NCBI GenBank assembly: GCA_014874425.1
Contig: JACWAG010000493.1
Span: 1-35,260 of the forward strand
Source of the DNA: Syntrophaceae bacterium
GTDB taxonomy: Bacteria; Desulfobacterota; Desulfomonilia; Desulfomonilales; Desulfomonilaceae
DNA: 35,260 bases
Reading direction: 5' to 3'
Shown: positions 16,887 through 24,444 of the stretch, piece after piece
Layout: each line of letters begins with the position of its first letter
Numbering within the stretch: position 1 is the stretch's first letter
Position numbers and translations under genes: made by a program
Notes under the pieces: generated by a model
Told to the model about the DNA's origin: nothing
The model's database searches: none
The model's input: the letters and a program-made list of their open reading frames with translations, nothing else

Positions 16887-18044
16887 ATGTCTAAAACGCT
16901 TATCAAGAACATAGGAACATTGATTTCCGGAAATATCATAAATCCTAAAATAAACGCTGACAGTATATTGATAGCTGACGGGAAAATAAGCGCTATAGGA
17001 TCGGTTTCGGAGTTAGCTGACGGAGTTGATTTAGTAATAGACGCGAATGGAACAACTGTTGCCCCAGGCCTTATTGATTCACACTGTCACGTGGTCCTTG
17101 GTGATTATACTCCTAGACAAAAACAAATGGACTTTATTGAAAGTGAAACTCATGGAGGAGTAACTACAATAATATCAGCCGGTGAAGTCCATTTGCCGGG
17201 ACGACCAACAGATCCTGCCGGGACCAAGGCCCTGGCTATCCTGGCCGCAAAATCCTTTACAAATTTCCGACCCGGAGGCGCCAAGGTAATTGGAGGTTCG
17301 GTAATCCTTGAAAAAGGCCTTGTCGAAAATGATTTTGAAGAAATGGCTCGTGAAGGTGTACGAGTAGTTGGTGAAATAGGGTTGGGCACGGTCAAATTTC
17401 CAGTGGATGCCGTGCCAATGGTAAAATGGGCCAGGAAAAACAATATGACGATATTGATGCACACAGGCGGGACCTCAATACCCGGAAGCGACACTGTTAC
17501 AGCCGAACAAGTCATAGCTACCGACCCAGATGTCGCCTGTCACGTTAATGGCGGTCCTACCGCTATGTCCTCGGGTGAAATCAGAAAACTCATTAATGAC
17601 ACTAAATACGCAATTGAGCTGGTTCACTGTGGTAATCCCAAAGCCCTTCTAGACGCTGTAAATATGGGGCTGGATAGCAAAGCGCTTTCCAGGTTCATTA
17701 TAGGCAATGACGCTCCTTCAGGCACTGGTGTCATACCACTAGGGATTCTAAGGGTAATTTGCATGGTAGCGTCCCTGACTGCCGTGACACCCGAGCAAGC
17801 CATTTGTATGGCTACCGGCAATACTGCAAAAGTGTTCAAGCTTGATACAGGCGTCGTTCAGATAGGGGCGCCCGCTGATCTCATAATGTTGGACAGCCCC
17901 ATGGGATCAGTTGGGAAGTCCGCTTTAGACGCCATAAAAGTTGGTGATATTCCTGGGGTCTCCATGGTGATGATCGACGGAAAAATCCACGTGAAGACAA
18001 GCAGGAATACCCCTCCTGCGGCTAAAAAACCGTCATTCAATTGA
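16887..18044 (+). CDS. ena: Enamidase (6-oxo-1,4,5,6-tetrahydronicotinate amidohydrolase)
   Basis: A 385-residue member of the amidohydrolase superfamily. Metal and catalytic residues expected for enamidase are all present: H66 and H68 (DSHCH), E163 (VGEIGLGT), H192 (MHTGGTS), H219 (CHVNGGPTA) and D275 (IGNDAPSG). Long stretches such as YTPRQKQMDF, MHTGGTSIPGS and NDAPSGTG, and the ending SRNTPPA, agree with my memory of the E. barkeri enzyme. That enzyme opens the ring of 6-oxo-1,4,5,6-tetrahydronicotinate and releases ammonia to give 2-formylglutarate. AAGGAG precedes ATG 16887. This is the most specific functional marker in the cluster. Confidence 0.92.
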   Translation: MSKTLIKNIGTLISGNIINPKINADSILIADGKISAIGSVSELADGVDLVIDANGTTVAPGLIDSHCHVVLGDYTPRQKQMDFIESETHGGVTTIISAGEVHLPGRPTDPAGTKALAILAAKSFTNFRPGGAKVIGGSVILEKGLVENDFEEMAREGVRVVGEIGLGTVKFPVDAVPMVKWARKNNMTILMHTGGTSIPGSDTVTAEQVIATDPDVACHVNGGPTAMSSGEIRKLINDTKYAIELVHCGNPKALLDAVNMGLDSKALSRFIIGNDAPSGTGVIPLGILRVICMVASLTAVTPEQAICMATGNTAKVFKLDTGVVQIGAPADLIMLDSPMGSVGKSALDAIKVGDIPGVSMVMIDGKIHVKTSRNTPPAAKKPSFN

Positions 18045-18078
18045 AATTGGCATTTAACAACTATGAACGCGGGCATAT

Positions 18079-19578
18079 ATGAAAATTGATAGCCTCAAAT
18101 GTGTGGGATGCGCCGATTGCTTGCCGATTTGTCCTCAATCGGCAATCAAAATCAGGAATAGGAAAGCCGTTATAGACGAAAAATGTTGCGATTGCCGCGC
18201 CTGCCTCCGGGTGTGCCAAAACGACGCCATTTGCGCAGAATATATTCCACCGGAACAGTACGTTCAATGCGAGGCCTGCCCAATAAGATGCAAAATAAAA
18301 GAAGGTTTTCTAGGCGCCTGTCAAAGATACCAAAACAAAGACGGCGCTCTTGAGCGAACAATCAAACTCAAAAAACTTTCCGATGTAAAGAGCATGGTGG
18401 GAGAAGACTGGAGGGAGGAAATCCGCCGTCCCCTTATAACAGCGATTGGGGCTGGCACAACATATCCGGATTGTAAACCTGCGCCACACATCATCCAAAA
18501 CAAGGTTAATGGAATTGATGTGGTAACAGTCGTCACAGAGGCGCCATTGAGTTACTCAGGTGTAAAGATTAAGGTCGATACGGATAGGATGTTGGGTGAG
18601 GAAGGGTCCTCGATCTCTTATCATCGGAAAAAAGTCGGGCATCTAACCACTGAAGAATATGGTTCCAAAATGTTGTCTTTGGGGGGAGTAAACCTTCTTA
18701 CAGGCCCGGACGGTCTTTTTGTGGCCAGAGTAGTCGCAGACGTAGCGAATCGGAAAAAAATCCGGCTTAAGATTAGAAATGGGGCCGAATTGGATCTTCA
18801 GGTTGGTGGTCCGCCGCTAATTAACGGGGAAAAAGATTACTTGATGCGAGTGGGATGTGGGAGCGCGACGCTTGGATTATTCGCCGAAATGTTAAAAAAA
18901 GTCGCTGATGAAGTAATAATCCTGGATTCTCATTTGACCGGGTTAATGAGTGAACATACTGCCGGAGTTTATGTTGGAACCGCCCCTTCAGGGGTTAAGC
19001 TCAAATTTTCCAGAAGCACGCCCGGTAGATATTTTGGAGATCACGGTAGTGGATGGGGAGGAACGTCAATCATAAATCCGCTGGAAATAATTGAAAGCGT
19101 GGATTCCAAAATCGCCAAGCCTGGAATGTTGATTTTGATAACAGAAACAACCGGAAGACAAGCCGCCATGTTTCAATTGACATCAACAGGTTCTCTAAAC
19201 GAAATAGCAATAACTGTCAAAGCCAAAGAGGCTGTTCAGACTATAGCGGAGACATGTGAAAATTCCCGCGTATCGGCGATTTATTGCGGCGGTTCTGGTG
19301 GGAGCGCCCGTGCAGGAGTAACTAAGTACCCGATTAGGTTGACATATGCGATTCATACAAACAAAGCTAAATTAACTGTAGGTGGAGCGCCTACTTTTGT
19401 TCTACCGGGAGGCGGAATCAACTTCATGGTCGATGTTGAAAAAGTCGTGCCGGGAGCTTTCAGTTGGACCCCAACTCCTGCTACTATTTGCCCCATTGAG
19501 TATACCATGACACTTGAAGACTACATAAAAATGGGAGGGCACAAAGAGGCGATCAAACCTTTTATTAAAGGGGACTAA
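18079..19578 (+). CDS. hnr: 6-hydroxynicotinate reductase
   Basis: A 499-residue iron-sulfur protein matching the Hnr family. Its N-terminus is a 2[4Fe-4S] ferredoxin module: C8, C11, C14, C18 and C36, C39, C42, C46. A further four-cysteine group follows (C64, C67, C71, C81). The large remainder contains glycine-rich stretches (GDHGSGWGGTS, YCGGSGGSARAG) and no standard Rossmann motif. It reduces 6-hydroxynicotinate to 1,4,5,6-tetrahydro-6-oxonicotinate, probably with reduced ferredoxin. The ribosome site is weak. A nine-codon frame (ATG 18063 to TGA 18089) overlaps its start and might tune translation. It lies directly after enamidase, as expected for consecutive pathway steps. Confidence 0.9.
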   Translation: MKIDSLKCVGCADCLPICPQSAIKIRNRKAVIDEKCCDCRACLRVCQNDAICAEYIPPEQYVQCEACPIRCKIKEGFLGACQRYQNKDGALERTIKLKKLSDVKSMVGEDWREEIRRPLITAIGAGTTYPDCKPAPHIIQNKVNGIDVVTVVTEAPLSYSGVKIKVDTDRMLGEEGSSISYHRKKVGHLTTEEYGSKMLSLGGVNLLTGPDGLFVARVVADVANRKKIRLKIRNGAELDLQVGGPPLINGEKDYLMRVGCGSATLGLFAEMLKKVADEVIILDSHLTGLMSEHTAGVYVGTAPSGVKLKFSRSTPGRYFGDHGSGWGGTSIINPLEIIESVDSKIAKPGMLILITETTGRQAAMFQLTSTGSLNEIAITVKAKEAVQTIAETCENSRVSAIYCGGSGGSARAGVTKYPIRLTYAIHTNKAKLTVGGAPTFVLPGGGINFMVDVEKVVPGAFSWTPTPATICPIEYTMTLEDYIKMGGHKEAIKPFIKGD

Positions 19579-19581
19579 AGT

Positions 19582-20436
19582 CTGAACAAATGGGAAGCCG
19601 AAATTCTTGTTCTTGGTGATCAGAGCGTTCTTGTCGATTGCGGACCGATGAGGATGATGATTGAGGGTTTTGAAGGGCCTCAGCCGCGTCCGGATTTGTG
19701 TGTAAAGGCCGCAAACTTTTCAATAAAAATCTTGGAAGAAGTCGCTGCGGCCAAGGCCCAACTAAGTAAAACGGCAATCACTTCTGACCCTCCATCAGGT
19801 GATGGTGTTTCATTCAAAATGTGGCAGGCCACCAGAAGGATTGGCGCTCATGATTTGACACCCATGGCCACAGTCGCAGGAGCGGTTGCAGACGCTACAG
19901 CAGATTTCTTGCACGGGTTTGGAATGACCAGATCTATTGTAAATAACGGTGGTGACATTGCAATTCGACTAACAGGCGAAGAATTTGTCAACGTTGGTGT
20001 CCGATGTGATATTGACAGGTCTGAAATTTCTCACCGTATATCAGTTTCACAAGCCTCTGGTGTTGGAGGAATTTGTACTAGTGGGCTGGGCGGCCGAAGT
20101 TTCACTCGAGGCATAGCGTCCGCTGTTACTGTATTGGGGGTAACGGCGGCGATAGCTGACGCTGCGGCCACGTCGGTAGCCAACGCGACATATATCGATC
20201 ACCCAAATATCATCCGCATAAATGCTGATGAATTGGACCCACTAACTGATCTCAAAGGTATCAAAATCACATGCGGTGTGGGAGACCTGGAAATGGAATT
20301 CATCGATGAGTGTTTTATCAAGGCGCTTAACTATGCGGACACTCTTGTGTATCAGGGAGCAATAGTTGGGGCTGTGGTCTCAATTAAAGGACGGACACGC
20401 CTAACTAACGGAATAAAATCTATGATGTTAGCTTAG
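19582..20436 (+). CDS. UPF0280 family protein (ApbE-related), probable CTG start
   Basis: The protein resembles the UPF0280/ApbE-like family, seen in DLTPMATVAGAVADATADFL, NNGGDIAIRL and TSGLGGRSFTRGIA. Function is unknown; ApbE relatives handle flavin nucleotides, so a role in maturing or serving the neighbouring reductase is conceivable. The first ATG (19648) has no ribosome site and would cut off a conserved-looking segment, ILVLGDQSVLVDCGPMRMM. The frame is open back to the hnr stop at 19576-19578 with no ATG, GTG or TTG. CTG 19582 lies 8 nt after AAGGGG and gives 284 residues, so I take it as the start. Confidence 0.75.
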   Translation: MNKWEAEILVLGDQSVLVDCGPMRMMIEGFEGPQPRPDLCVKAANFSIKILEEVAAAKAQLSKTAITSDPPSGDGVSFKMWQATRRIGAHDLTPMATVAGAVADATADFLHGFGMTRSIVNNGGDIAIRLTGEEFVNVGVRCDIDRSEISHRISVSQASGVGGICTSGLGGRSFTRGIASAVTVLGVTAAIADAAATSVANATYIDHPNIIRINADELDPLTDLKGIKITCGVGDLEMEFIDECFIKALNYADTLVYQGAIVGAVVSIKGRTRLTNGIKSMMLA

Positions 20437-20485
20437 TTTACGGGGAATGGCATTTTTCTTAAATGAGAGAAGAAGGGGAACTATC

Positions 20486-21064
20486 ATGGAAATCAGGAAA
20501 ATTTGCACAGTAGTTGAAGAAACTCACACCGAAATGGGAAAAAACGTAACACCTCCATCCAAACGAGCGGCCGCAATAGCAGTCATCAAAAATCCCTTTG
20601 CAGGCCGTTACCAGGAGAATCTGTCAGAGTTAATTGAAACAGGCGAAAAATTGGGAGAGCTTCTTGGGAAGAAGGCCCTTGAAGCGCTAGGTATAAATTC
20701 TGACAAAGCTGAGAGTTACGGCAAGGGAGCAATCGTTGGTTCTCAAGGTGAACTGGAACACGCTGCCGCCATTTTGCATCCAAAACTGGGCACACCTTTT
20801 AGGGAAGCCCTGGGTGGTGGTAAAGCCTTGATCCCATCTGCGAAGAAAATTGGTGGGCCAGGCACGGAACTGGATGTTCCGATTCATTATAAGGACGCCG
20901 CTTTTGTAAGGTCACATTTTGACGCGATGCCAATCCGAGTTCAGGACGCTCCTCGTGGTAACGAGATCGTAGTGGCTCTTGTGGTGACCGATTCAGGAAG
21001 ACCTTTGGCTAGGGTTGGTGGGCTCAAAAAGGAAGAAGCCAAAAAGGAAGACGGCCTGAGATAA
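20486..21064 (+). CDS. DUF1185 (amino acid synthesis family) protein
   Basis: A 192-residue protein of the PF06684 family, recognised from EIRKICTVVEETHTEMG at the start and the central GAIVGSQGELEHAAAILHPK and ALIPSAKKIGGPGTELDVPI. From memory, the one known structure of the family has a chorismate-mutase-like fold; no reaction is established. The family name should not be taken as function. ATG 20486 has AAGGGGA 7 nt upstream and is preferred over ATG 20447. It closes the nicotinate cluster, 49 bp after the UPF0280 gene. The C-terminus is a short charged tail (KKEEAKKEDGLR). No clear terminator was found before the convergent gene. Confidence 0.85.
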   Translation: MEIRKICTVVEETHTEMGKNVTPPSKRAAAIAVIKNPFAGRYQENLSELIETGEKLGELLGKKALEALGINSDKAESYGKGAIVGSQGELEHAAAILHPKLGTPFREALGGGKALIPSAKKIGGPGTELDVPIHYKDAAFVRSHFDAMPIRVQDAPRGNEIVVALVVTDSGRPLARVGGLKKEEAKKEDGLR

Positions 21065-21161
21065 GATAAGTAATGTAAAAGCCTCAGATTGGATATGGGT
21101 GAAATTCAGAAAGCCTGCGTTCTAATGTTTTCGAAACAAGGTCGCAAAATGCCGGGAATAT

Positions 21162-22742
21162 TTAAAGACTCGATATATCATACGCGAAAATGACACTTCG
21201 ATACCCTGTAATGCTCTTGAAAAACATAGGATTGACCAAAACCAGCACCAAGGATTTTGTCCCTTCATTTTTGAAATCAGTGATCAAGTAATCTGAAATA
21301 ATTCCTGGACTGGTAACCGTGCGCCAATCCTCCACAAACTGCTTTCCGTCCCATCCTAAAGCTTCTATGGCAGACCCGGCTTCCGACTGCTTCGTGACGA
21401 GAATTTCATTTTGCCCCACTCCCTGTGAATTGCTGATCAATATCCTGCCGGGCATCTCGATGTCTACTGGGGACTGCCCCTGCTTGTACAAACGGATGCG
21501 TCTATGCAGGCCATAAAGCTTGTCCAGCTTTGTGGTCACCAAACGGTTGTCTTGGTCAAAGGCCATCAGACGCTGGTCCTGACTGAGCATTATCCTCAGA
21601 AACTGTTTATCAGGCCCGAATCGTCCAGAAGCGTAACTCAAAAGAAATGTTCCGGGCGGTAGATCAATCTCCCCAACTCGTTTTAGCTTACCGTCCTTCA
21701 ATTCATATCTTTCCATCTTGCCGCTGAACATGCCGGACGAATCAATCCGTTGCCCCACGAGCAATTGTTTTTCCTTACCGTCTACAGGTTCCGAGATCAC
21801 TTTTAGTATGACGTCCGGAATTTGATCTACTACTTTAAGGTTCATTCCCTTGTATTGGATAATAGCAGATTCGAACCCTGACAATGTTCTATAGCAAAGT
21901 ATAAGTTCCGCGATCCCACTTCCATCAAGGTCTTTCGCTTCGGCGCTCACGTAGATCGCAGGCGCTTGGGAAAACCGGGTTAGAGGCTTAAGGCCCCTAT
22001 CTTCAAATCGACTTATCGTGATCCCGTTTTCATCGAGGAACACCACTTCATTCTTGCCATCGCCATCAAGGTCCCCAACAGTCACTGAAGCGATACCCAT
22101 AGACATCTCTGGACTTCGCCATGGGGCCAAAGATTGGCTGGAACGTCCAGGTAAGCTCACCAAGGCGGGGTTACGGCTAGGTAAAGTAGCCGCCGGTGAC
22201 ATACCCTCCGATTTATAAAACTCGAGTTTTGGGACCCCGGTCAGTCTCTTGCTAATCGCAGCGGCAAACATATTCAGAGCGCTAGGTAACGCGTGAATAT
22301 TATCAACCCTGATATCAGTGCTTACAGTAGGTTTATTTGCCGCAACGTTCCACATGAGGCCCCGCATCCTGTATTGGTTGTCTTCACGAGACAGGAAGCC
22401 GAAAATAGCCATTTCTGCGCCGACTTTCTGGGCCAGTTTAACTGCTTCCTTGTCGTCCTTGAAAGGGACCTTGTCCTTCATGAATTTTTCGAGTGCGCTA
22501 TCAGGTATAACAATTACCGTGTTCCCCATACTGTTTACTGTAGACTTGACAGTGTCGGTGGCATGATCAGAGAACGATTTCAGCTCATCATCCGAGACGC
22601 CAGACAATAAGCTGAACGGTAAGGTAACAACTTTTAGTGGTTGATGGTTTTTTTCCGACCCGTCTACGCTACCTGCAAAGGTAGAAATAGCGAGAACCAG
22701 AAGAACCCCGAAAATGATTCGGCTGCCTGTGGCTGGAGTCAT
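21162..22742 (-). CDS. Exported FG-GAP/VCBS-repeat protein
   Basis: A 526-residue protein with a signal peptide (TGSRIIFGVLLVLAISTFAG, cleavage near VDGSEK). Residues about 35-160 form an alpha/beta domain (VVTLPFSL, VIPDSALEKFM, AEMAIFGFLS) that recalls the TolB/CsgG-like outer-membrane accessory fold. FG-GAP/VCBS-like repeats follow, with calcium-loop motifs such as GDLDGDGKNEVVFL and KDLDGSGIAELIL. It is probably periplasmic or surface-attached. ATG 22742 is taken because an upstream TTG at 22778 would lie inside a terminator hairpin. No ribosome site is visible. It sits behind a sigma-54 promoter and that terminator. Confidence 0.75.
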   Translation of the reverse strand: MTPATGSRIIFGVLLVLAISTFAGSVDGSEKNHQPLKVVTLPFSLLSGVSDDELKSFSDHATDTVKSTVNSMGNTVIVIPDSALEKFMKDKVPFKDDKEAVKLAQKVGAEMAIFGFLSREDNQYRMRGLMWNVAANKPTVSTDIRVDNIHALPSALNMFAAAISKRLTGVPKLEFYKSEGMSPAATLPSRNPALVSLPGRSSQSLAPWRSPEMSMGIASVTVGDLDGDGKNEVVFLDENGITISRFEDRGLKPLTRFSQAPAIYVSAEAKDLDGSGIAELILCYRTLSGFESAIIQYKGMNLKVVDQIPDVILKVISEPVDGKEKQLLVGQRIDSSGMFSGKMERYELKDGKLKRVGEIDLPPGTFLLSYASGRFGPDKQFLRIMLSQDQRLMAFDQDNRLVTTKLDKLYGLHRRIRLYKQGQSPVDIEMPGRILISNSQGVGQNEILVTKQSEAGSAIEALGWDGKQFVEDWRTVTSPGIISDYLITDFKNEGTKSLVLVLVNPMFFKSITGYRSVIFAYDISSL

Positions 22743-22763
22743 CAATTGAACTATGTTATTGAC

Positions 22764-22794
22764 CAAAAAAAATACCAACTGACATTGCAGTTGG
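22764..22794 (-). terminator. Intrinsic terminator/attenuator 22 nt before the FG-GAP gene
   Basis: On the minus strand CCAACTG/CAGTTGG (7 bp, 6-nt loop; plus positions 22775-22794) is followed by TA and then eight T residues. It lies between the sigma-54 promoter and the FG-GAP start codon, so it can either end a short RNA or attenuate the gene. Confidence 0.85.
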
Positions 22795-22821
22795 CGTAGG
22801 AGGAAAAGATTATTTTCTTGA
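22764..22821 (-). ncRNA. Candidate sigma-54-driven short RNA or attenuated leader (about 58 nt)
   Basis: From the predicted start near 22821 the RNA contains a weak A/U hairpin (GAAAA-N5-TTTTC), an unpaired TTCCTCCTACG and the terminator. The exposed CCTCCT resembles the anti-Shine-Dalgarno sequence, as in the candidate RNA at 6159-6219. Because the FG-GAP gene starts 22 nt beyond the T run with no other promoter in between, this may instead be a leader whose readthrough controls that gene. Confidence 0.5.
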
Positions 22822-22831
22822 CCTTTCCTTA

Positions 22832-22847
22832 AGCAACTGCCGTGCCA
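22832..22847 (-). promoter_or_regulatory. Sigma-54 (RpoN) promoter, perfect consensus
   Basis: On the minus strand TGGCACG-GCAG-TTGCT equals the consensus TGGCACG-N4-TTGCW at every position. The GG and GC pairs are 10 bp apart. Predicted transcription start is near 22821, reading toward the FG-GAP gene. Confidence 0.82.
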
Positions 22848-23191
22848 AAGTTTGACTTAAATTTAATATTAACTAGATCATGATTCATATTATACGTTTA
22901 GCTGCATTTTTGTTCAATAGTTTTATGTCTGGCCAATAGCCTTAAATCCAGGGCCATGTTCAAAAATTTGAACACAAAAGGTCTCAATATCGTAACATGT
23001 TAATATGACAACGCTTATACATGTCCAAAAAACAAGCGGGACCTGCCGAAAATTTGAACGCGCGAGTAATTTCTTGGCGCCTTTTTGTCACTGGAATTTC
23101 GGTCTCAGAAGAGTTTTTAGTCAAAACGCGGATCACATGAACCTCAACACTTTGATTAAAAAGACTTTTATTAGTAACGCGCCCGATAGCG
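22848..23191. other. Intergenic region upstream of the second sigma-54 promoter
   Basis: About 340 bp without a supportable gene; a 70-residue open frame at 23005-23217 has no ribosome site and no family resemblance. A perfect palindrome GTTCAAA-AA-TTTGAAC lies at 22958-22973, about 110 bp upstream of the sigma-54 promoter, the usual distance for an enhancer-binding protein. A half-like copy, AAAATTTGAAC, lies at 23049-23059. Confidence 0.4.
22958..22973. promoter_or_regulatory. Palindrome, candidate activator site
   Basis: GTTCAAAAATTTGAAC is a perfect 7+2+7 palindrome about 110 bp upstream of the -24 element of the minus-strand sigma-54 promoter. Position and symmetry fit a dimeric enhancer-binding protein; the protein is unknown. 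Confidence 0.4.
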
Positions 23192-23854
23192 CTAAATCAT
23201 ACGAAAATAGTTCTTAACCATTTCGAAATTTGCTTTAACATTTGCGATCCCTTGTATCGCTGGGCCATGACCAGGCAAAATAAGGTCAATCTTGAGCTTT
23301 GATAGTTTCTCAACACTTTGTTTGAGCTGTTGGCCGTTGCCACCCGGCAGGTCAACCCGTCCGATGCTGCCTCGAAAAATTACATCCCCACAAATCAATG
23401 TTCTATTTCTAGGCCAATAGAGGCACAAACTGCCGGGGCTATGCCCTGGGGCAAGCAACACCTCAAATTCGTGTTTCCCCAGTTTTAGGCCGCCTTCCTT
23501 CAAATAGAAGCTTATCGGAAATTTGGGCGCGTCTTTATCCTGAGAAGCGTACCACCTGGATCCCTCGTCGACCATGAACTTTTCTTCTTCTTTAGAAAGC
23601 GCCACCTTTACATTTGAACCTGCAAACCGAAGTGATCCGGTAAAATGATCGGGATGACAGTGTGTTCCTATTACAACCTGAATCCTGTTTGGGTCAAACC
23701 CATCTTCTCGCATCCGATCAAAGAGATTATCAACACGCAGCTCAAGACCAGGGTCAATCAAGACAGGGACCTTGCCGTCGATCACGTAGCTGTTGCAATT
23801 ATTTTCCTTAGGATTATTCCAGAGATATATGAAAAAATTGTCGGCTATTTTCAT
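23192..23854 (-). CDS. Metallo-beta-lactamase-fold hydrolase
   Basis: A 220-residue glyoxalase II-like enzyme. The metal motif is THCHPDH (the HxHxDH signature, about residues 64-70). Further ligands are in LLAPGHSPGS (His, about 135), CGDVIF (Asp) and LILPGHGP (C-terminal His). Substrate is unknown; the family includes thioester and persulfide hydrolases. ATG at 23854 overlaps the stop of the FmdE-like gene by 4 bp (ATGA), so the two are co-translated. It is the last gene of the minus-strand group that begins with the RNase gene. Confidence 0.88.
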   Translation of the reverse strand: MKIADNFFIYLWNNPKENNCNSYVIDGKVPVLIDPGLELRVDNLFDRMREDGFDPNRIQVVIGTHCHPDHFTGSLRFAGSNVKVALSKEEEKFMVDEGSRWYASQDKDAPKFPISFYLKEGGLKLGKHEFEVLLAPGHSPGSLCLYWPRNRTLICGDVIFRGSIGRVDLPGGNGQQLKQSVEKLSKLKIDLILPGHGPAIQGIANVKANFEMVKNYFRMI

Positions 23855-24444
23855 TGCGCGCAACCCTTGCAAATCATGGAATCTCCCTTTTTGACCATCC
23901 TTGAAATCATGGTTTGTTCGCCGCAAATCGCACAAGGTAATGTTTCGACGATTTGAGCATAAGCTGGTGGTTCCATAGCAATTTCTTTTACGTCAAAGAA
24001 TTTAGTCGGTTCCGATATAAGGGCTGCGGTGAATTCATCCCTGAGTTCTTGCATTTTCCTTTTGTCGTCATCAGTCGCGCTGCCTGCTTCTATCTTCTTT
24101 TTCAAATTGCGTGTAATTTCCTTTTCTGAAGACGGTTGACGAAAAGAGGCCCTCACCGCTTTGCCTTTTTCCCGATCATAGAAAGTGAAAACCTGTTTGC
24201 CCCAATCCCGAAATATGAGATTGCCCTTACCGAAAGTGCAACCTATAAGCGCCTGAACAGCGTCAACTGAACATGAATTGTTCTCTACGATACATACAAG
24301 TTCTTCATCCTCGGACCCCGAAGATTTCAACAATCCTGAAGACGCTTTAACCGCTGCATAACCAATTGCAAGTCCAGGGCACACATGCCCGTGAAATGTA
24401 GCGCATTTTTGGAAGTCATCCGGATAATTAGTCATTGAGTTCAT
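23851..24444 (-). CDS. FmdE-family protein with C-terminal zinc ribbon
   Basis: A 197-residue protein. The N-terminal FmdE domain is shown by CATFHGHVCPGLAIGYAA (about residues 13-30) and by NNSCSVDAVQALIGCTFGKG (about 75-94), where Cys and His form the known metal site of this family. A CxxC...CxxC zinc ribbon follows (LPCAICGEQ and MICKGCAQ at the end). FmdE proteins occur with molybdenum/tungsten formylmethanofuran dehydrogenase and as stand-alone proteins in sulfate reducers; stand-alone function is unclear. Of three clustered ATGs the one at 24444 is best placed (AAGGAG, 7 nt). It overlaps the Nudix gene by 17 bp. Confidence 0.88.
   Translation of the reverse strand: MNSMTNYPDDFQKCATFHGHVCPGLAIGYAAVKASSGLLKSSGSEDEELVCIVENNSCSVDAVQALIGCTFGKGNLIFRDWGKQVFTFYDREKGKAVRASFRQPSSEKEITRNLKKKIEAGSATDDDKRKMQELRDEFTAALISEPTKFFDVKEIAMEPPAYAQIVETLPCAICGEQTMISRMVKKGDSMICKGCAQ

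Noticed and set aside
17400..17425. TGGCACGGCATCC on the minus strand, a possible sigma-54 -24 element.
   Set aside because: It lies inside the enamidase gene and has no TTGC -12 element at the required spacing.
21868..21890. A GGGTTCGAATC-like T-arm on the minus strand.
   Set aside because: It is within the FG-GAP protein coding sequence (LSGFESAII) and no other tRNA arms surround it.
23005..23217. 70-residue plus-strand frame.
   Set aside because: No ribosome site, overlaps the end of the hydrolase gene, and resembles no family.
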